A stretch of DNA of 64,000 bases from Nannobrachium achirus (GCA_963921795.1 OY997650.1:13973660-14037659), one strand, 5' to 3'; shown: positions 11,901-23,879, counted from the stretch's first letter. Numbers and translations: made by a program. The notes: a model not told the origin generated them from the letters alone.

Positions 11901-12370
11901 TAGGGATTCTCTCAGTATTTCTTGACTGGGATGTGCCATCCATGATCAATCAGATGAGCCAATAGCGAGGGATAGCCACATTAATTGGCTCGTTGATATT
12001 CTAGTTCCCACAATCTGGAGGGCGTTCATTTTAATCCGCTAATTGGTAGTCAAATAACAGCCCAAAGGAAAACATAAAAATGTATACTATGATAACTAGT
12101 TTCTGTTTCATGAAAATTAATGCATCTCAGAATTTGAATTGAAATGTAGTATTTAGCTTAAATATCTAGCTTGAATTGGTCTTACTGACTAGACGTATAC
12201 ATAGTAGTGGGCAATACATTTCTTTATTGAATGCTGTAATCATAAACCATGGTGTAAATGTCTGAAGGTCATGAAAAACATTATTCAAATCAGTACCCAG
12301 AACTTTTGTTTGGGGAAGAGGAGAGGACAGGCTTGTGTCCTGTCCAGAAACGGAGCAAGCCGTTTGGTAT
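8990..12370. other. Mostly unique intronic sequence
   Basis: It holds a (GGTC)n run at 8992-9016, short CA, CAGA and C tracts at 9415, 10144 and 10268, and a 36-bp tandem duplication at 10415-10486. No gene or transposon boundary was recognised. Confidence 0.5.
10415..10486. repeat. 36-bp tandem duplication
   Basis: TTGGCGTGTAACTGTGATTT occurs in two head-to-tail copies 36 bp apart, with one base difference nearby. Confidence 0.8.
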
Positions 12371-12374
12371 AGGT

Positions 12375-12818
12375 GAACGGTCTTCAACAGGGGGTCCGGG
12401 ACCCCTAGGGGGACCTCAGAGTTACTACAGTTGGGCCTCCAAATCTTTGTGAGATCGAATTCTTTTCTCCTTTTTTATATTAACCACTTGAATCCCAGCA
12501 TCCATATTCTGAGAACTTTAGCCAAAGATATCAGATCTACAAGCTCACAACGCCTCGCGCTGGCGTTGTGAGCTTGGACCTTTGTTGTCGAGGGGAAAAA
12601 GAGCAGACTAAGAAGTACAGAGTGAAATGTCAAGATATGTAATGTATTCAAGTAGTTAAATACATATCTGAAAACACAAATTGACATGAATCCAAAATAC
12701 ACTGAATGTGCTGTCAAACAATGAAACTATATGGAAACTATGAAAGGATTGTGGGGGTCCCTGCTTCATCTCTCTCTCAAGTAAGGGGTCCTTGGCCTGA
12801 ATACGTTGAAGACCCCTG
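12375..12818. mobile_element. hAT-like MITE, CAGGGGTCTTCAAC family, copy 1
   Basis: The right end GTTGAAGACCCCTG is intact and the left end is mutated (GAACGGTCTTCAAC). Inside are the family landmarks GGGTCCGGGACCCCTAGGG, the central palindrome at 12521 and CCTTGGCCTGAA. No target duplication survives. Confidence 0.75.
12521..12577. repeat. AGCAGATCTACAAGC palindrome, copy P1
   Basis: The left arm is nearly complete. The right arm stops after GCGTTGTGAGCTTG and then decays. Host: hAT-like copy 12375-12818. Confidence 0.8.
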
Positions 12819-15110
12819 TTATTACAGGCTTGATGGGTCAACCCTCTAGGGATGCAGGGCAGATTGTGGACTCTAGAGGGGCACACTTAACCTGCACTGG
12901 CTTACTATTGATGCAGCTGTCCTATAAAAGGCTCCCCCTCTTGAAGTGTGGTATGGGAGAGAAGAGTCATTGCGAATAAACAGCCCTTGTGAAAGCGGCT
13001 ATAAATCACAGGTTGAAGTGAGTTTCTTTCTCTGGGGTCTATAGGCAAATTGAGTGAATGTTCGTATATTTTGTCACATCTGTAGTAAGTAACACTGACA
13101 AAAATTACAATTGGGTCTGAGGGAGTCTTCCATTCATAGTTATCATGTCATTTAGCAGCAGCAGTGCTATTAAGCACTGTAGATGACTGCTTTGGTGCAA
13201 AACTTTGCTCTCAAAAACTACTGGCCAGAGTGCCGTGGCATTTGTGCACCGTGATCCCCTGGACACCCAAACATTAATCCTTAATTTAGATGTTGGGTAG
13301 ATAAAAACAAAAAAAATAAACAAAAAAAAACCACACACAAAAAAAAAAAAAAAAAAACAGGATTGGCATCACTTTGATTTTCAAACTGTGTTCAAAGAAT
13401 TAGAATCTGTAACCATTTTGTCAATAACAATAAGAAATATAAGCTTGTCTAATCAAATAAAATCTCAACCCAAATCTGCGCTGCCTCAGGGGACTTCGAA
13501 ATGGATGGATTGCCATGAAACTTCCGGAAAGCATTCATGTTTCCCAGAAGATGTCCCCCTTTGATTTTAGTGACTTTATTGCTTTTGCACTAGAGTACCA
13601 CCCATAGGCCAAAATGTCCAATGAAAGTTCACACTTGATGATATATCACAAAATGTAATGGGCAGATTGCAGGATGAATAGCATTCATGTCCTCTAGTCT
13701 AGGGGCTGCTAGCAAGGTTTTAGACTTTTGTTAATTTATGGACCTATTTTTATCTCCAGTGACATGGAGAATAGGAGATATACATTGAAATGTAGCAGTA
13801 GGGTAGGTGTGTGCAGTTGTTTGGACCTTTTGTGGGGTTGAGACTCCACATCTCTGCATTTAATCCAGTCAACGTAAGTGTGTAAACTAATTTACCCCTG
13901 CTGCCATCATCGACTCCGAGTCTGGATTAGTGTGATAAAGGAGTCACTGTCTGCTAGGTTGTGAGACAGCGTGACTATCACTCCTTAGAAAGGTGATAAG
14001 AAAGTACAGTGATGGATACTCCTGTCCACAGAAGCTCTTTTGTATCATGATGATCGCTAAACTGCTCTGTTACTGTTACTATCTAGTTCAATTCATGGGA
14101 GCTGTTGGAGTTTTGACGAATCTGATCTGATTGATCGACAGATCTGGCTGAGAGGGGAAAAGGCTTGATGTATCGATGACAAAATGTTTTTGACGTTACA
14201 TGATGTATGGAATGGCACATTGAATGTTCGTTAATAAGCTACAAAGGGCTGTCTAGGCTAATTAAGGATTCTACTGTTTACTTCTGCTGATTGACAGCTG
14301 TGGACCTCCCTCTTGTATTAGTTGACAACATAGATGATTGATGGCATTTCATTGTAATTTCATTGCCATTTTATTTTTTCATGGGATGGCATACGTCCTA
14401 CCCTGGGACAGGGTAGAACTACATGGGTAGGACTACATTATTCCATTTCCAATTATACCAAATCGAGTACCTCTGATTTCTGAAGCGCATATAATCTGAT
14501 AAATTCAGCGTGTTTTTTTAGTCTTGTTATACAGAAGGACTAATGGGTATGAAACTATGAATTAGGTTCTAGAAAGGCATTTCCTCAGTGTGTGAGAAAA
14601 TTGATCTGAATATTGGATTCTTCTGATGAGGTTGCAGTTATTTTCACCTTTTTCACATTTTTATTGAGAACATCAGCCGATCTAATTTAGATAAGCTGAT
14701 GGCATGTAGTAATGTTACATATAAACGTTTTTGGTGTTCATGTTTCATGGGAGAATCATTTAACAAACAGGGCAACCTCAAGGTGGTAATAGTTGAGCTG
14801 CATGGCTCATTGACTTTCATTTGAGGTGTCTGGCAGTGTGTTTTAGTCCAAGCCTGTTTTGCAGTTTCTAAACGTGGAAGAAAATATTCGCATTATAAAG
14901 CGCGTATGACTTGGACCATAAAAATCACAGCATTGTTTTTTTTGGGTAAGTCATTGCCATCACCTTGTGATTAGGTTAAATCGATTCTTATATTCATAAT
15001 TGTGTATTGATGGCTCTCAGCGGAGATTACAGTTGGATGGGGGGGAAAAAAACAAAAGAACTAGCTGTCACAAGCAGTTCTACAGCACAGAGGAGTAAAC
15101 TTCAATACTT
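12819..15110. other. Intronic sequence, mostly unique
   Basis: An A-rich tract lies at 13310-13358. The block at 13490-13735 (GACTTCGAAATGGATGG, then CATTCATGTTTCCCAGAAG) resembles a diverged dispersed fish repeat. The rest shows no recognised feature. Confidence 0.45.
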
Positions 15111-15193
15111 TTAGATGCAGTTGCAGTGGTTCCCAAACTTTTTAACGTGAGACCCAAAGGAGACATTTTATGTCTCCCCGCCACCCAAACTAG

Positions 15194-15267
15194 TGAAAAC
15201 AGCAGATCTGCAAGCACTCAACGCGCCGCTTCGTGCCGTGTTGTGTGCTTGCAGATCGGCTATTTTC
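15194..15267. repeat. AGCAGATCTACAAGC palindrome, copy P2
   Basis: The arms are AGCAGATCTGCAAGCACTCA and GTGTGCTTGCAGATCGGCT, with a GCGCCGCTTCG-type centre. The outer bases GTGAAAA/TTTTCCC pair only partly. Confidence 0.8.
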
Positions 15268-15378
15268 CCTATTTTGTCTTTTGAAATAATCTTTTTTTTT
15301 TAAACAAAACAAAAAAGGGATATTTACTCGTGCCGTGACCCATAAAAATGGGTCCGCGACCCAAAGATGGTTCCCGAC

Positions 15379-16870
15379 CAGAGTTGGGATCCGTTACTCA
15401 AAAAAGTAGTGCACTACATATTACATATTACCTTTGAAAAAAGTAGTGCCTTACACTACTTCATTACTCCCCGGAGAAAGTAACTAGTTACACTACTCGT
15501 TACACTACTTTTGAGTTACTCCATAAAAAAGCCTGAGATGCATTGCCATATATTAGACGTATTAAATATTTATTATATATTATTATAATATCTAATACAA
15601 TACAGTTATGTTGTTCAATGAAGTGAGTCCCAGGGCTCACTGGTGGTCATTTGAATGAGTCTAATAATAATAATAATATTATGGGTAATAATAAGAAGAA
15701 CAATAAATAAAAATTATAATAATGTAATTATTTCTGAGCCCCTGTGGCCTTGTTGTAATTTAGGTTTGTGCAGCTCACATACATTCATGAGTTTATTCAT
15801 TTATTTATGGACATACAAGGTTTCCACCTGACATTATATAGTTCTGTATCCGTATGTCAGTCAGTTTAAGCAGATTTCATTCCATTTGGCTCCTATGAAT
15901 TTTACAGTCCAGAGGTGGACATGACCTGGCGGAGATCTTCCCCCCACAGAGCGCAGCAGGTCATACTGTAGCAGGCGAAAGTGCATGAACTATAAGGAGA
16001 TGACTCCAGACTCCAGCAGAAGCACTAAAACAATGTCAAACTGATTCTAGCAGCGGAAAACTTCCCATTTGCTTTAAAAAGGCAACATAACAGCGATGTT
16101 TTTGCATAAGGAATTATTAATTGTCCGTCATCATGAGCATCATGTCAGAGTCGCAGAGCTAGGTGAGGTGCTCTTTTTCCCTCTCTCCCTCAGCCTACCG
16201 TGCATTGATTTCCAGTAGGCTTATTCATTCCTGTGGCTCGCAGTCGCTGGATATTTAATAGGGTGTTTTTATTTATCTTGTCACATGTAGGATATTAATC
16301 TAGGCTGTGATTCAAACGTCGGCTTTGCGCACCTCGTGATGCACTGCCGTGCCACTCTTTTTTTCTCTTTTCTCTCTCTCTTTCTCTCTCTCGAAACATA
16401 GGCAAAAGGTAATTCATTTCTTTGCTTGATATTATAAATCTCCTTATTTGGGGGTTTTGCTGTTTTTAGTCCCTTGTTTTAATCTATATGCGACGGTTAT
16501 CAAATGTCGGTGCATGGCTGCTGCTTGATTGCCACAGTGTCACCATGACCTGCTGCTGCGCTGAAAATCAAATGTGTAATCAAATGTGTTTGATTACCTC
16601 TTCTTTGGTTAGTTATTTTAGGGAAATGGCAGTTCCAATGTTCTAAAAGACATGTGATGATGTTTACAATCGGTTCCTGCTGAAGGCAGAAGCAGGAACT
16701 GCAGGCACGAAAGTAGCGAGTAGCGAGTAATGCGACCAGGCAGTATTTGTAGTGTTATTAGTAGTGTTATTATTATTTCGGATGAGTAGTGCCGTTACAC
16801 TACTCGTTACCGAAAAAAGTAGTATTATTACAGTAACTCAGTTACAGTAACTCAGTTACACCCAACTCTG
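15379..16870. mobile_element. hAT-like element CAGAGTTGGG with perfect 8-bp duplication
   Basis: The ends CAGAGTTGGG and CCCAACTCTG are inverted repeats. TTCCCGAC flanks both sides exactly (15371-15378 and 16871-16878). The subterminal parts are rich in GTTACT and AGTAGTG pieces. No transposase frame was recognised in 1492 bp, so it is non-autonomous. It lies inside the older element 15124-16898. Confidence 0.88.
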
Positions 16871-16898
16871 TTCCCGACCCACTGTTTGGGGATCACTG

Positions 16899-17960
16899 CA
16901 GTAGCAGACTGTAGGAGAAAGACAAGAAATGAGGAGACAGCCATCATGTCATTACAACGACCAATCTGGTACACCCTGGCCAAGATATGACTTCCGCTTG
17001 GTTCCAAGATTTCTAGCTGAAGTCTGTGTTTAACGGAAGTTACGTCATGCGGTGCGGGTCTGTTTACATTCCCCAGCGAAAAAACTAAAATAGATTGTAG
17101 CTCTTAGCAGGTGTAACATCACCTGAATCAATGTTTTAGTTTATATATTGTTTATTGTGAGCGCAACCGACGGAGCAGGAGACGTAGACACGTTCTTTTT
17201 CCAGCGGGGAATATGTTAGCAGGAACACCGCACTGTGAAAAGACGACAACTTCCGCAAATATTCAGCCCCACCTCCTAGAACGGTCTCTGCCTCATATCT
17301 TGACCAGGCTTTTCTCTTCGCAGATGAGTAAGCCTGCATGGCTACGCGAGGCTAAATCTGGTATATCCAGACAAGCATGTTAGTCCACTCTCACTCTAGT
17401 GCCACAGTAGTGTATCGTCCTGTAGATTTATTTCTGGACACTCTTAATGACTTAAATATGAGAAAATATGTACTTAACTACAGTCTACACTGTATCTACA
17501 GTAGGCACACTTTGGACATTGGATGTTCCTGGCATTTCTAATGTCATTTCTAATTCTCTATTTCTAATGTTTGATGTTGTCTTTTCAGGTCATTCTGGTG
17601 TTATCATTTTGTCTGTCTCTTGACTGTGACTGTGTAATCTATGGGTATTTCTCATGAGAATGCTTGTGAATTTTTTCCGTGTCCTGTATCGGGGATTACT
17701 ACCAACTACCAAGGTGTGTTGTTAAGTCAACTTGACACAGGTGTGCCACTCACTGCTCTTTGGAACTATTTGTCCTCTCTCTCCCCTAAAGGGAGGACAC
17801 AGCTTTTATGCTCTGAAGAGACTGGGTCTGTTACAGAAAGCTCAGAATCTGCAATGGAGAAGTGTTTGTGTGGGAGGCAGGAGCCTCCTCTTTTGTAATA
17901 TTGTTTTCCCTCCAGCGCCTTTCATAGGATGTGTACTACACAATACAATGCACTGTCTGG
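16899..17960. other. Intronic sequence without recognised features
   Basis: Small open frames at 17136-17339 (minus) and 17641-17898 (plus) show no motif or exon signals. Confidence 0.4.
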
Positions 17961-17962
17961 GT

Positions 17963-18470
17963 AGTTGTCTTCGCCAGGCTGAAAGAAAGGCATGGCCAAG
18001 ACCAAGACAACGATTTCGCCCCTGTCCGTCCGTCCATCCGTCCGTCCGCCCGCGTGTCCTTCCGCGTCCGTCCTTCCGTCTCTTTGTCCAAATCAGTACA
18101 CATTATCTCTATAGTGACTGATCTGTCCGATATTTCAAATTCTATCCTAATAACATTGGCTTCCAAAGTTTGTAAGACTGGTCAGTTTTGAACAAAATTC
18201 CTCAAATCATAAACGCGGCTTGCGATTTCCGTGCAATTTTGAACGCACATTCCCAATAGGTCAAGGAACAAATTCCACTCTTGGCCTGTTATAGCGCCAA
18301 CAGCAGCTCAATCTTTGCAAAACACATTTTTGAAACAAAATGCCTCAAATCATGACAGACTGCCGATGACATGGCACCCTTCTCACATTTGCCTATTATA
18401 GCCCACCAGGGGGCCACAATAACCTACCTGACCTGGCGGAGACCTGTGCTCGGAAGAGCACTGCTTCTAG
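17963..18470. mobile_element. Unclassified repeat bounded by CTTCGCCAGG/CCTGGCGGAG
   Basis: TCTTCGCCAGG near the left and CCTGGCGGAGA near the right are inverted copies. The interior holds a (GTCC)n-rich stretch at 18025-18085. A fragment with GACCTGGCGGAGATC also occurs at 15920. The exact ends are uncertain. Confidence 0.4.
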
Positions 18471-18548
18471 TTCTCCTATTATATTGGACTGTAAAATGTC
18501 TACAATGTCTGTGATGCTCTAGCTCTGCTGAAGTATTACAATGGCCAG

Positions 18549-18712
18549 CAGTAGTGGAAGAAATACTGTCATTTTTTAATTTAACGTAAAAGTATGAATA
18601 CTGCATTGTTGAAATACTAAAGCTGACAAATAATTGTAGTGGAGTAAAAGTATAATATTTGCCTCAAAAGTGTTCTCAAGTTAGTACTTACTGTAGTTAC
18701 TTTACACCACTG
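18549..18712. mobile_element. Short hAT-like GTACTC-family derivative lacking the palindrome
   Basis: The ends CAGTAGTGGAAGAAATACT and TTTACACCACTG match the family of 41423 and 50236. ATGGCCAG flanks both sides exactly (18541-18548, 18713-18720). At 164 bp it has lost the middle of the element, including the palindrome. Confidence 0.85.
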
Positions 18713-19010
18713 ATGGCCAGTAAACTGTGGATTGTATCACAAGGGGAGGGGTGTGTGCTGTTATCAAATGTTTGCATTCCATATGGTTGCCTAGAGAGTG
18801 ACGCCATGTTGCTATAGTTTGAGGTGCATTGTTCTTCTTGGTTGTGTAACGGTACATTTCCCCTGAAACTATCAGATGGCTAGTTAGACCTTTTTATGTA
18901 TCCCGCCAGAGAAATTCAGTAGTCATCATGGCAGTACAGCACTTAGGAAACACAGCACAGGTACAGGTACAGTACCCATTTAGGCCCAGAATTATTGAAT
19001 GCTTTAACCA

Positions 19011-19085
19011 GTGAAAAATTGCAGATATACAAGCTCACAGCGCGGCACCGAGTGCCACGCTGCGAGCTTGTAGATCTGCTATTTG
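19011..19085. repeat. AGCAGATCTACAAGC palindrome, copy P3
   Basis: The centre is GCGCGGCACCGAGTGCC, itself a hairpin. Arms differ at a few bases. Confidence 0.85.
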
Positions 19086-19417
19086 TTTTAAAGTCATGAA
19101 AATGTGTGCAAATCTTTGAATATATGTATTTTCAAAGCGAACGTTTGTAACTCAAATTTTGCTTCTGGGTGGTCCCTGGAACAAAATATTTTGAGATGGG
19201 GGTCAGTGGCCAAATAAATATCACTTTGGGGGTCCTTCACATGACATAGTAGTCTCTCAAAAACAGACTAACTGAGCTCCATAAGTGAAAAGGACCTTTT
19301 CTTTGACGATGGCTGGCCAGATTGCTGACCTATAGAAACATAGGTTTTTCAAAAAATCTTAGAAGGATTCAAAAGACAATTATAGAATCGGGTCAAAATT
19401 CAAATTTTCACGATTCT

Positions 19418-19480
19418 TCAAAAATAGCAGATCTACAAGCTCGCAGCGCGCGCTGTGAACTTGTATATATGCTATTTTTC
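19418..19480. repeat. AGCAGATCTACAAGC palindrome, copy P4
   Basis: The arms are short-centred (CGCAGCGCGCGCTGTG) and end in TCAAAAAT/ATTTTTC. Confidence 0.85.
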
Positions 19481-19619
19481 AATAGTTAAAGCTATAAAAT
19501 AATGATACACAATAATGTGTACAGACACTACTTGGGAAAAAACAAGAGGAAGGAGGTACTCTAGTAAGTAATTGCACAGGGATTATGGATAAATGACCAT
19601 AAATAAAGAGATTTAGCTC

Positions 19620-19975
19620 TAGGGTTGAGTAACACATCCGATGATCGATACTACAGATACCATATAGTAGTATAGTACTGAATATTAGGTACCGTTTGTA
19701 GTGCTGTGTACTGTAACTTGTGATCCACCGGTAGATTGATCTAGAATCTGCTGATCTAGTAAGGCAGCACTGGGCACTGGCAGCAGGCTCTCAGAATGAA
19801 TGCAAGTGTCCCCCTGTAGTACAACATTGTTCAAAAAGTAATAAAATGCTATTAATGTTGTTTTTCTATTGAAAAGTATCGGTTCTCTGGAACCGCCTAG
19901 GCACTGGCACTGTTTTTAAAAAAAATACCGGGTTGGCACGTTTATCGGATAAAACCTAATCAATACCCATCCCTA
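19620..19975. mobile_element. hAT-like MITE TAGGGTTGAGTA, no palindrome
   Basis: The left end TAGGGTTGAGTA and the complement of the right end TAGGGATGGGTATTGA are inverted repeats. Flanks TTTAGCTC and TTTAGCTA agree at seven of eight bases. Confidence 0.8.
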
Positions 19976-20039
19976 TTTAGCTATATTACAGTACCCTTGT
20001 TTGGCCCTCTGCACTGCACTTGGACCGCCTGGGATTTGC

Positions 20040-20980
20040 GTGTTTAACAGGTATAAATATAAACATAGTCAAAGTGCACTACCAGTATATTAACAGTGGT
20101 ATTAACAGGTGTAAATATAGTTAGGGTGCACATACAGTACAGTACACTACAGCATAGTGAGCATACAGGGCTTGGCATTAACCTTTTGAGGCACGTGTCC
20201 TTCCGACAAGTACATTTCCCATTCACTTTTCCGGTTCCAAAAGTCACTTGTCCGGATAAATATGAGTGGTGCAAAGCGCTCCTTCGTTTCACTCGAAGGA
20301 CCACAGATTTCCATGTATGGAGATCTGTGCTCACACAGACACACACACACAAAGTAACTGGTGCGACACGGACATAATGGATCTCCATGTGTGGAGATCC
20401 AAATGTATTAGCCAAATAAATCAGCCAAGAAATCTGCACAGATCTCCCAGGACAGCAACCACCACACTAATCGTCTTCATGAGGACATCAGTCTCCCATG
20501 TCATTGTTTCTTTCCATTTTACCGTGGCATCTATCTATACACAGCGAGGAACCACATCGTGAGGGAAAACGGCTGCTTTCAATAGGGCTGCACAATGACT
20601 GAGAAAAGGATCATCCTGGTCATTGTATTTAATAGCGTAATAATCTCTTATCTCTAAATCTCTTGATAATGATGTTTTTTGATGGAAACTCATGAACTGT
20701 TGTACATTGTGCTATTAGTGCCATACCTTTGACCAGAAGGGTGTTTATGGCCTCTGAACTTACCGTTCGCCTGATAGATGGGGAAATGGATTGTACAACG
20801 TGTCCTTGCCTGATGACAAAATTGTCACTCCAGCCCATTTCCATCTTCAGTCTGACATTGTAACAGATTTACGTGGGGACAGGGATTTGATGTATTTTAT
20901 TTTCTAAATGCCTTTGAAGTTGAGTGCCGTTTGGATTTCAACATGAGTGGTACTTTTAATCAATTTTAGAACAGCCTCGA
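20040..20980. other. Intronic sequence with small duplications and a CA tract
   Basis: A local duplication of ATTAACAG and GTGCACTACAG pieces occurs at 20090-20155. The palindrome GGATCTCCATGTGTGGAGATCC spans 20380-20401, and TCCATGTATGGAGATC lies at 20309. No gene was recognised. Confidence 0.45.
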
Positions 20981-20983
20981 TAT

Positions 20984-21045
20984 TAGCCTCGTAAACCAGC
21001 CTCCTCCAGAAATCTATTTCCGGGAGCAGCTGGTTCACGAGGCTA
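20984..21045. mobile_element. 62-bp foldback element with 9-bp direct repeats
   Basis: TAGCCTCGTAAACCAGC at the left pairs with GCTGGTTCACGAGGCTA at the right. CCTCGATAT flanks it on both sides (20975-20983, 21046-21054). Its interior is CTCC...GGAG, so nearly all of it folds. Confidence 0.75.
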
Positions 21046-21054
21046 CCTCGATAT

Positions 21055-22610
21055 AGCAGCATCTATCTATGCTATCTATGCTATGCTATGCTATGCTCCT
21101 ATTGGTCGCCACTGTTGTTGTTGTTATTACTCCTCCTTGGTTCTGGTGCACAGTCAGCTTGACAATGCTTCACAGCAGCTTGACTATGGCCTTAGGCGGC
21201 GTCCATACGAAAACGAATTTGGGTGATTCCGCACTAGTTCTTTATCGTTTAGACCTTTCTGCCACATGGAGCCGGCGTCTCGTCTTGGGTGCCGGCTCCC
21301 AAGTGAATTAATCTGAAGACGGCGCCGTCGAGTCTCCGTACAGTATGTACAGCCGAATGTGCATAATTCCTGAAACTATGACGTTACAGCACAACTTCCC
21401 TAACCCGCATCTGCCAAGCCCCCAATAACAACGCCAACATGTTGCGTTTGTGCTACTGAGTGCGATAGGGATTTTACAGCAAACTGTACTCCTCCCTCCC
21501 ACACTACCTCCATCAGCAAAAAGCAACAAGCGGGCATGATAAATAAGAAAGGTGCTTTGTGGCAGCTTTACAGCGCCACTCAAAGGCCTGGCATATACTA
21601 CAGTGGTTTTGGTGCGTTCTGGAGACAGACTTGCCATTCTTAGTGGTTATGTAGACACTTGCATTTCTTGAGAGGATTTCGTCTGTACAGTAAACGTTTT
21701 GGAAAAGACTCAGTGTATCGTCTTTGTGTATATGAGGCCCTGTTCCCACTGACCCGTGGTGCTGATTGGCTAATAATTAGTACCCCAGCGGTGATAATTG
21801 GATAATCTCGGTTGAATACTTTTCAGAATCAATTAACAACTCATTGGATGCTGTTATTGGAGTGGATGCTGATTTAAAGGTCTGGACTAGACAGGGGAGA
21901 CAGGGGAGGATATAAGATTTTTATCTTTTTATCACAGTTAAAACACTCCAAGATAATTTATCTTGGAGGCCAATTAGCCGTCTAGCTCACTAAATGTATC
22001 ACTGCTCCCTCGGAGTGTGTTTAGTTTACGAGAAGTGGCCACATACTCACACTAATTCCAGATGAAAAAAACTACAGAAGCCACATTTTTACACTTCGGT
22101 CTGTTTTGAAAAGGACCGAGGTTTAGCACGTCTCAAGGCTCAATTCAGTGTTTCAAAAGCACTCTCACGCCTTAGACCACAAGTCTAGCAGCACTCTTTT
22201 GATGACAGAAAATTGCCACAGTGTTGGTTCATGTTCAGTTTATTTTATGAAAACGGGTAGACATTACAGTTTGACTATGCCAAAATGCAATTTTTTTTTA
22301 ATTTCATTTAAATAACAGACTCCACACAACGCTAAGCCTCAAATGAAGAGAAAAGTTTAACTTTGCTGCTGCATAGATATTCAGAGCAGCAGCCATCCAG
22401 TAGCATACTATGGACGAGATGTACACACTCGACACAACTGGTTTGACAGAAATGGACTACAGTATAAAAGTAACACAGGTTTCCCACTAGGAGCATCAGA
22501 GGTCTTGCTGAGGTCTTGCTGGGCCACAGTTACTTATTACCTCTCGGACGTGCTCATTTTGCGATAAAACAGAGCCATAGACATCACTGCCGCTGCTGGA
22601 GTGAATTCCC

Positions 22611-22645
<35 letters not shown>

Positions 22646-23230
22646 GATGAAGACGAGAATGAATTGCCACGGTATGAAATTAAATGGTTAAACACAAATA
22701 AAATCACTATTTACTTTTATTCAATTGTGTGGCCCTAGCTTGCAAGATCGGTATATGCAGCAGGGACTCTCAATGAAAACAATATAGTGAACTATTGCAG
22801 TACTGTACTTATTTTGCGTTGTTGAATACCCTACTTTTTCCATGTTCGTTCTGAGTTGTTGAATACCCTACTTTTTCCATGTTCGTTCTGACATGTAATG
22901 CTGCCCTATTCTTGTTGGCTGTTAATTCATAACCCCAATTAAAAACTGTAATACGACCATACTGTACCATACAGTGCGACTTTCTCCGAGAGCACAGAAG
23001 CGTTCTAGCATATGCCTTAGAGCGTGTACAGTTTGTTTGAAATGTTCTTGACCTAATTCACTCCTTTCCCCTTCATGGCATGTGTCAAAAGCTCATTATG
23101 GCCCCTTTTTTTTTTACTCTTCTAGCCTCTGCCATTTCCTCCCGCCATATGCTAGAGTTTTTTCCTGTCTCCCCCTGTGCCTCAGTCTCTCTGCCCCTTC
23201 CACTGAGGCCATCACACCACTGGCACACTG
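21055..23230. other. Intronic sequence, mostly unique
   Basis: It holds a (CTATG)n run at 21067-21095, an (AAT)n tract at 22613-22645 and a 37-bp tandem duplication at 22818-22891. No exon was recognised. Confidence 0.5.
22818..22891. repeat. 37-bp tandem duplication
   Basis: GTTGTTGAATACCCTACTTT begins two identical head-to-tail copies at 22818 and 22855. Confidence 0.85.
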
Positions 23231-23237
23231 TGCTTAG

Positions 23238-23745
23238 CCCTGCAAGACCCAAAAATAAAGAAAATAAAATAAAAATCAGATGGTGTTGTAGCAGTCCTAA
23301 TCACAGGAAAATGTAATGTTAAAAAATGTATAATGTTTTTGTAAGGTTTTATAGCCATAAATTATAAATCATAAATCATGCTCTAATTTGCATTCTGGGG
23401 ATATTTTTCACAATATTAACATATGCACGTCTTCTAGACATTCTAATGATCACCAAAAAAAATATTACAGGCATTTTACTTATGTTTTAGTGAGGAATAG
23501 CTTCAGTTAAAAAGTGAGATGTTTTTCGTCCAGACGCTGGAATTTCAACTTCTCTGGGAGGTGTGAATGTCAGCCTCTGTGGGGGGTATTTATATGCAAA
23601 TATCGTGGCCAATGGCATTGTAATACTAAACAATAGGATTTAATGGTGATGTTAATGTGAAAAAAGAACAGGAAAACTAATTATAACATTTTTAAAAAAA
23701 TGATTTAAAAAATGTTGCCAAAAAGCAACGCTGGGCCTTGCAGGG
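23238..23745. mobile_element. piggyBac-like MITE flanked by TTAG
   Basis: The ends CCCTGCAAGACCC and GGGCCTTGCAGGG are inverted repeats. The flanks are TTAG on both sides (23234-23237, 23746-23749). An inverted relative at 29956-30471 has the same interior, including GCAACGCTGGGCC and GCTTTTTGGCAAC, but TTAA flanks. No transposase. Confidence 0.82.
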
Positions 23746-23879
23746 TTAGTGCACCATTCAGTAGGCCTACTTAGGCATACTGTCCTTCTCACGCTTATTA
23801 CTAGGGTTTCCGGTTCCTCAACGATTCACTCTTAACGGTCCCATTCCTTAACGGTTCCCTTTAACGATGCCTATAGGAG

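Larger units (their letters stand above)
15124..16898. mobile_element. hAT-like element CAGTGGTTCCCAAA, split by a later insertion
   Basis: The left end CAGTGGTTCCCAAAC pairs with the complement of TTTGGGGATCACTG. Flanks GCAGTTGC and GCAGTAGC agree at seven of eight bases if the duplication is shifted by one. It carries palindrome P2 and was interrupted by the 1492-bp element at 15379. Confidence 0.75.
18975..19520. mobile_element. CCCATTTAGGCC element with two palindromes
   Basis: It starts CCCATTTAGGCCCAGAATT and matches the better-bounded copy at 33816-34368 along its length. The right end is decayed. It contains palindromes P3 and P4. Confidence 0.65.
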
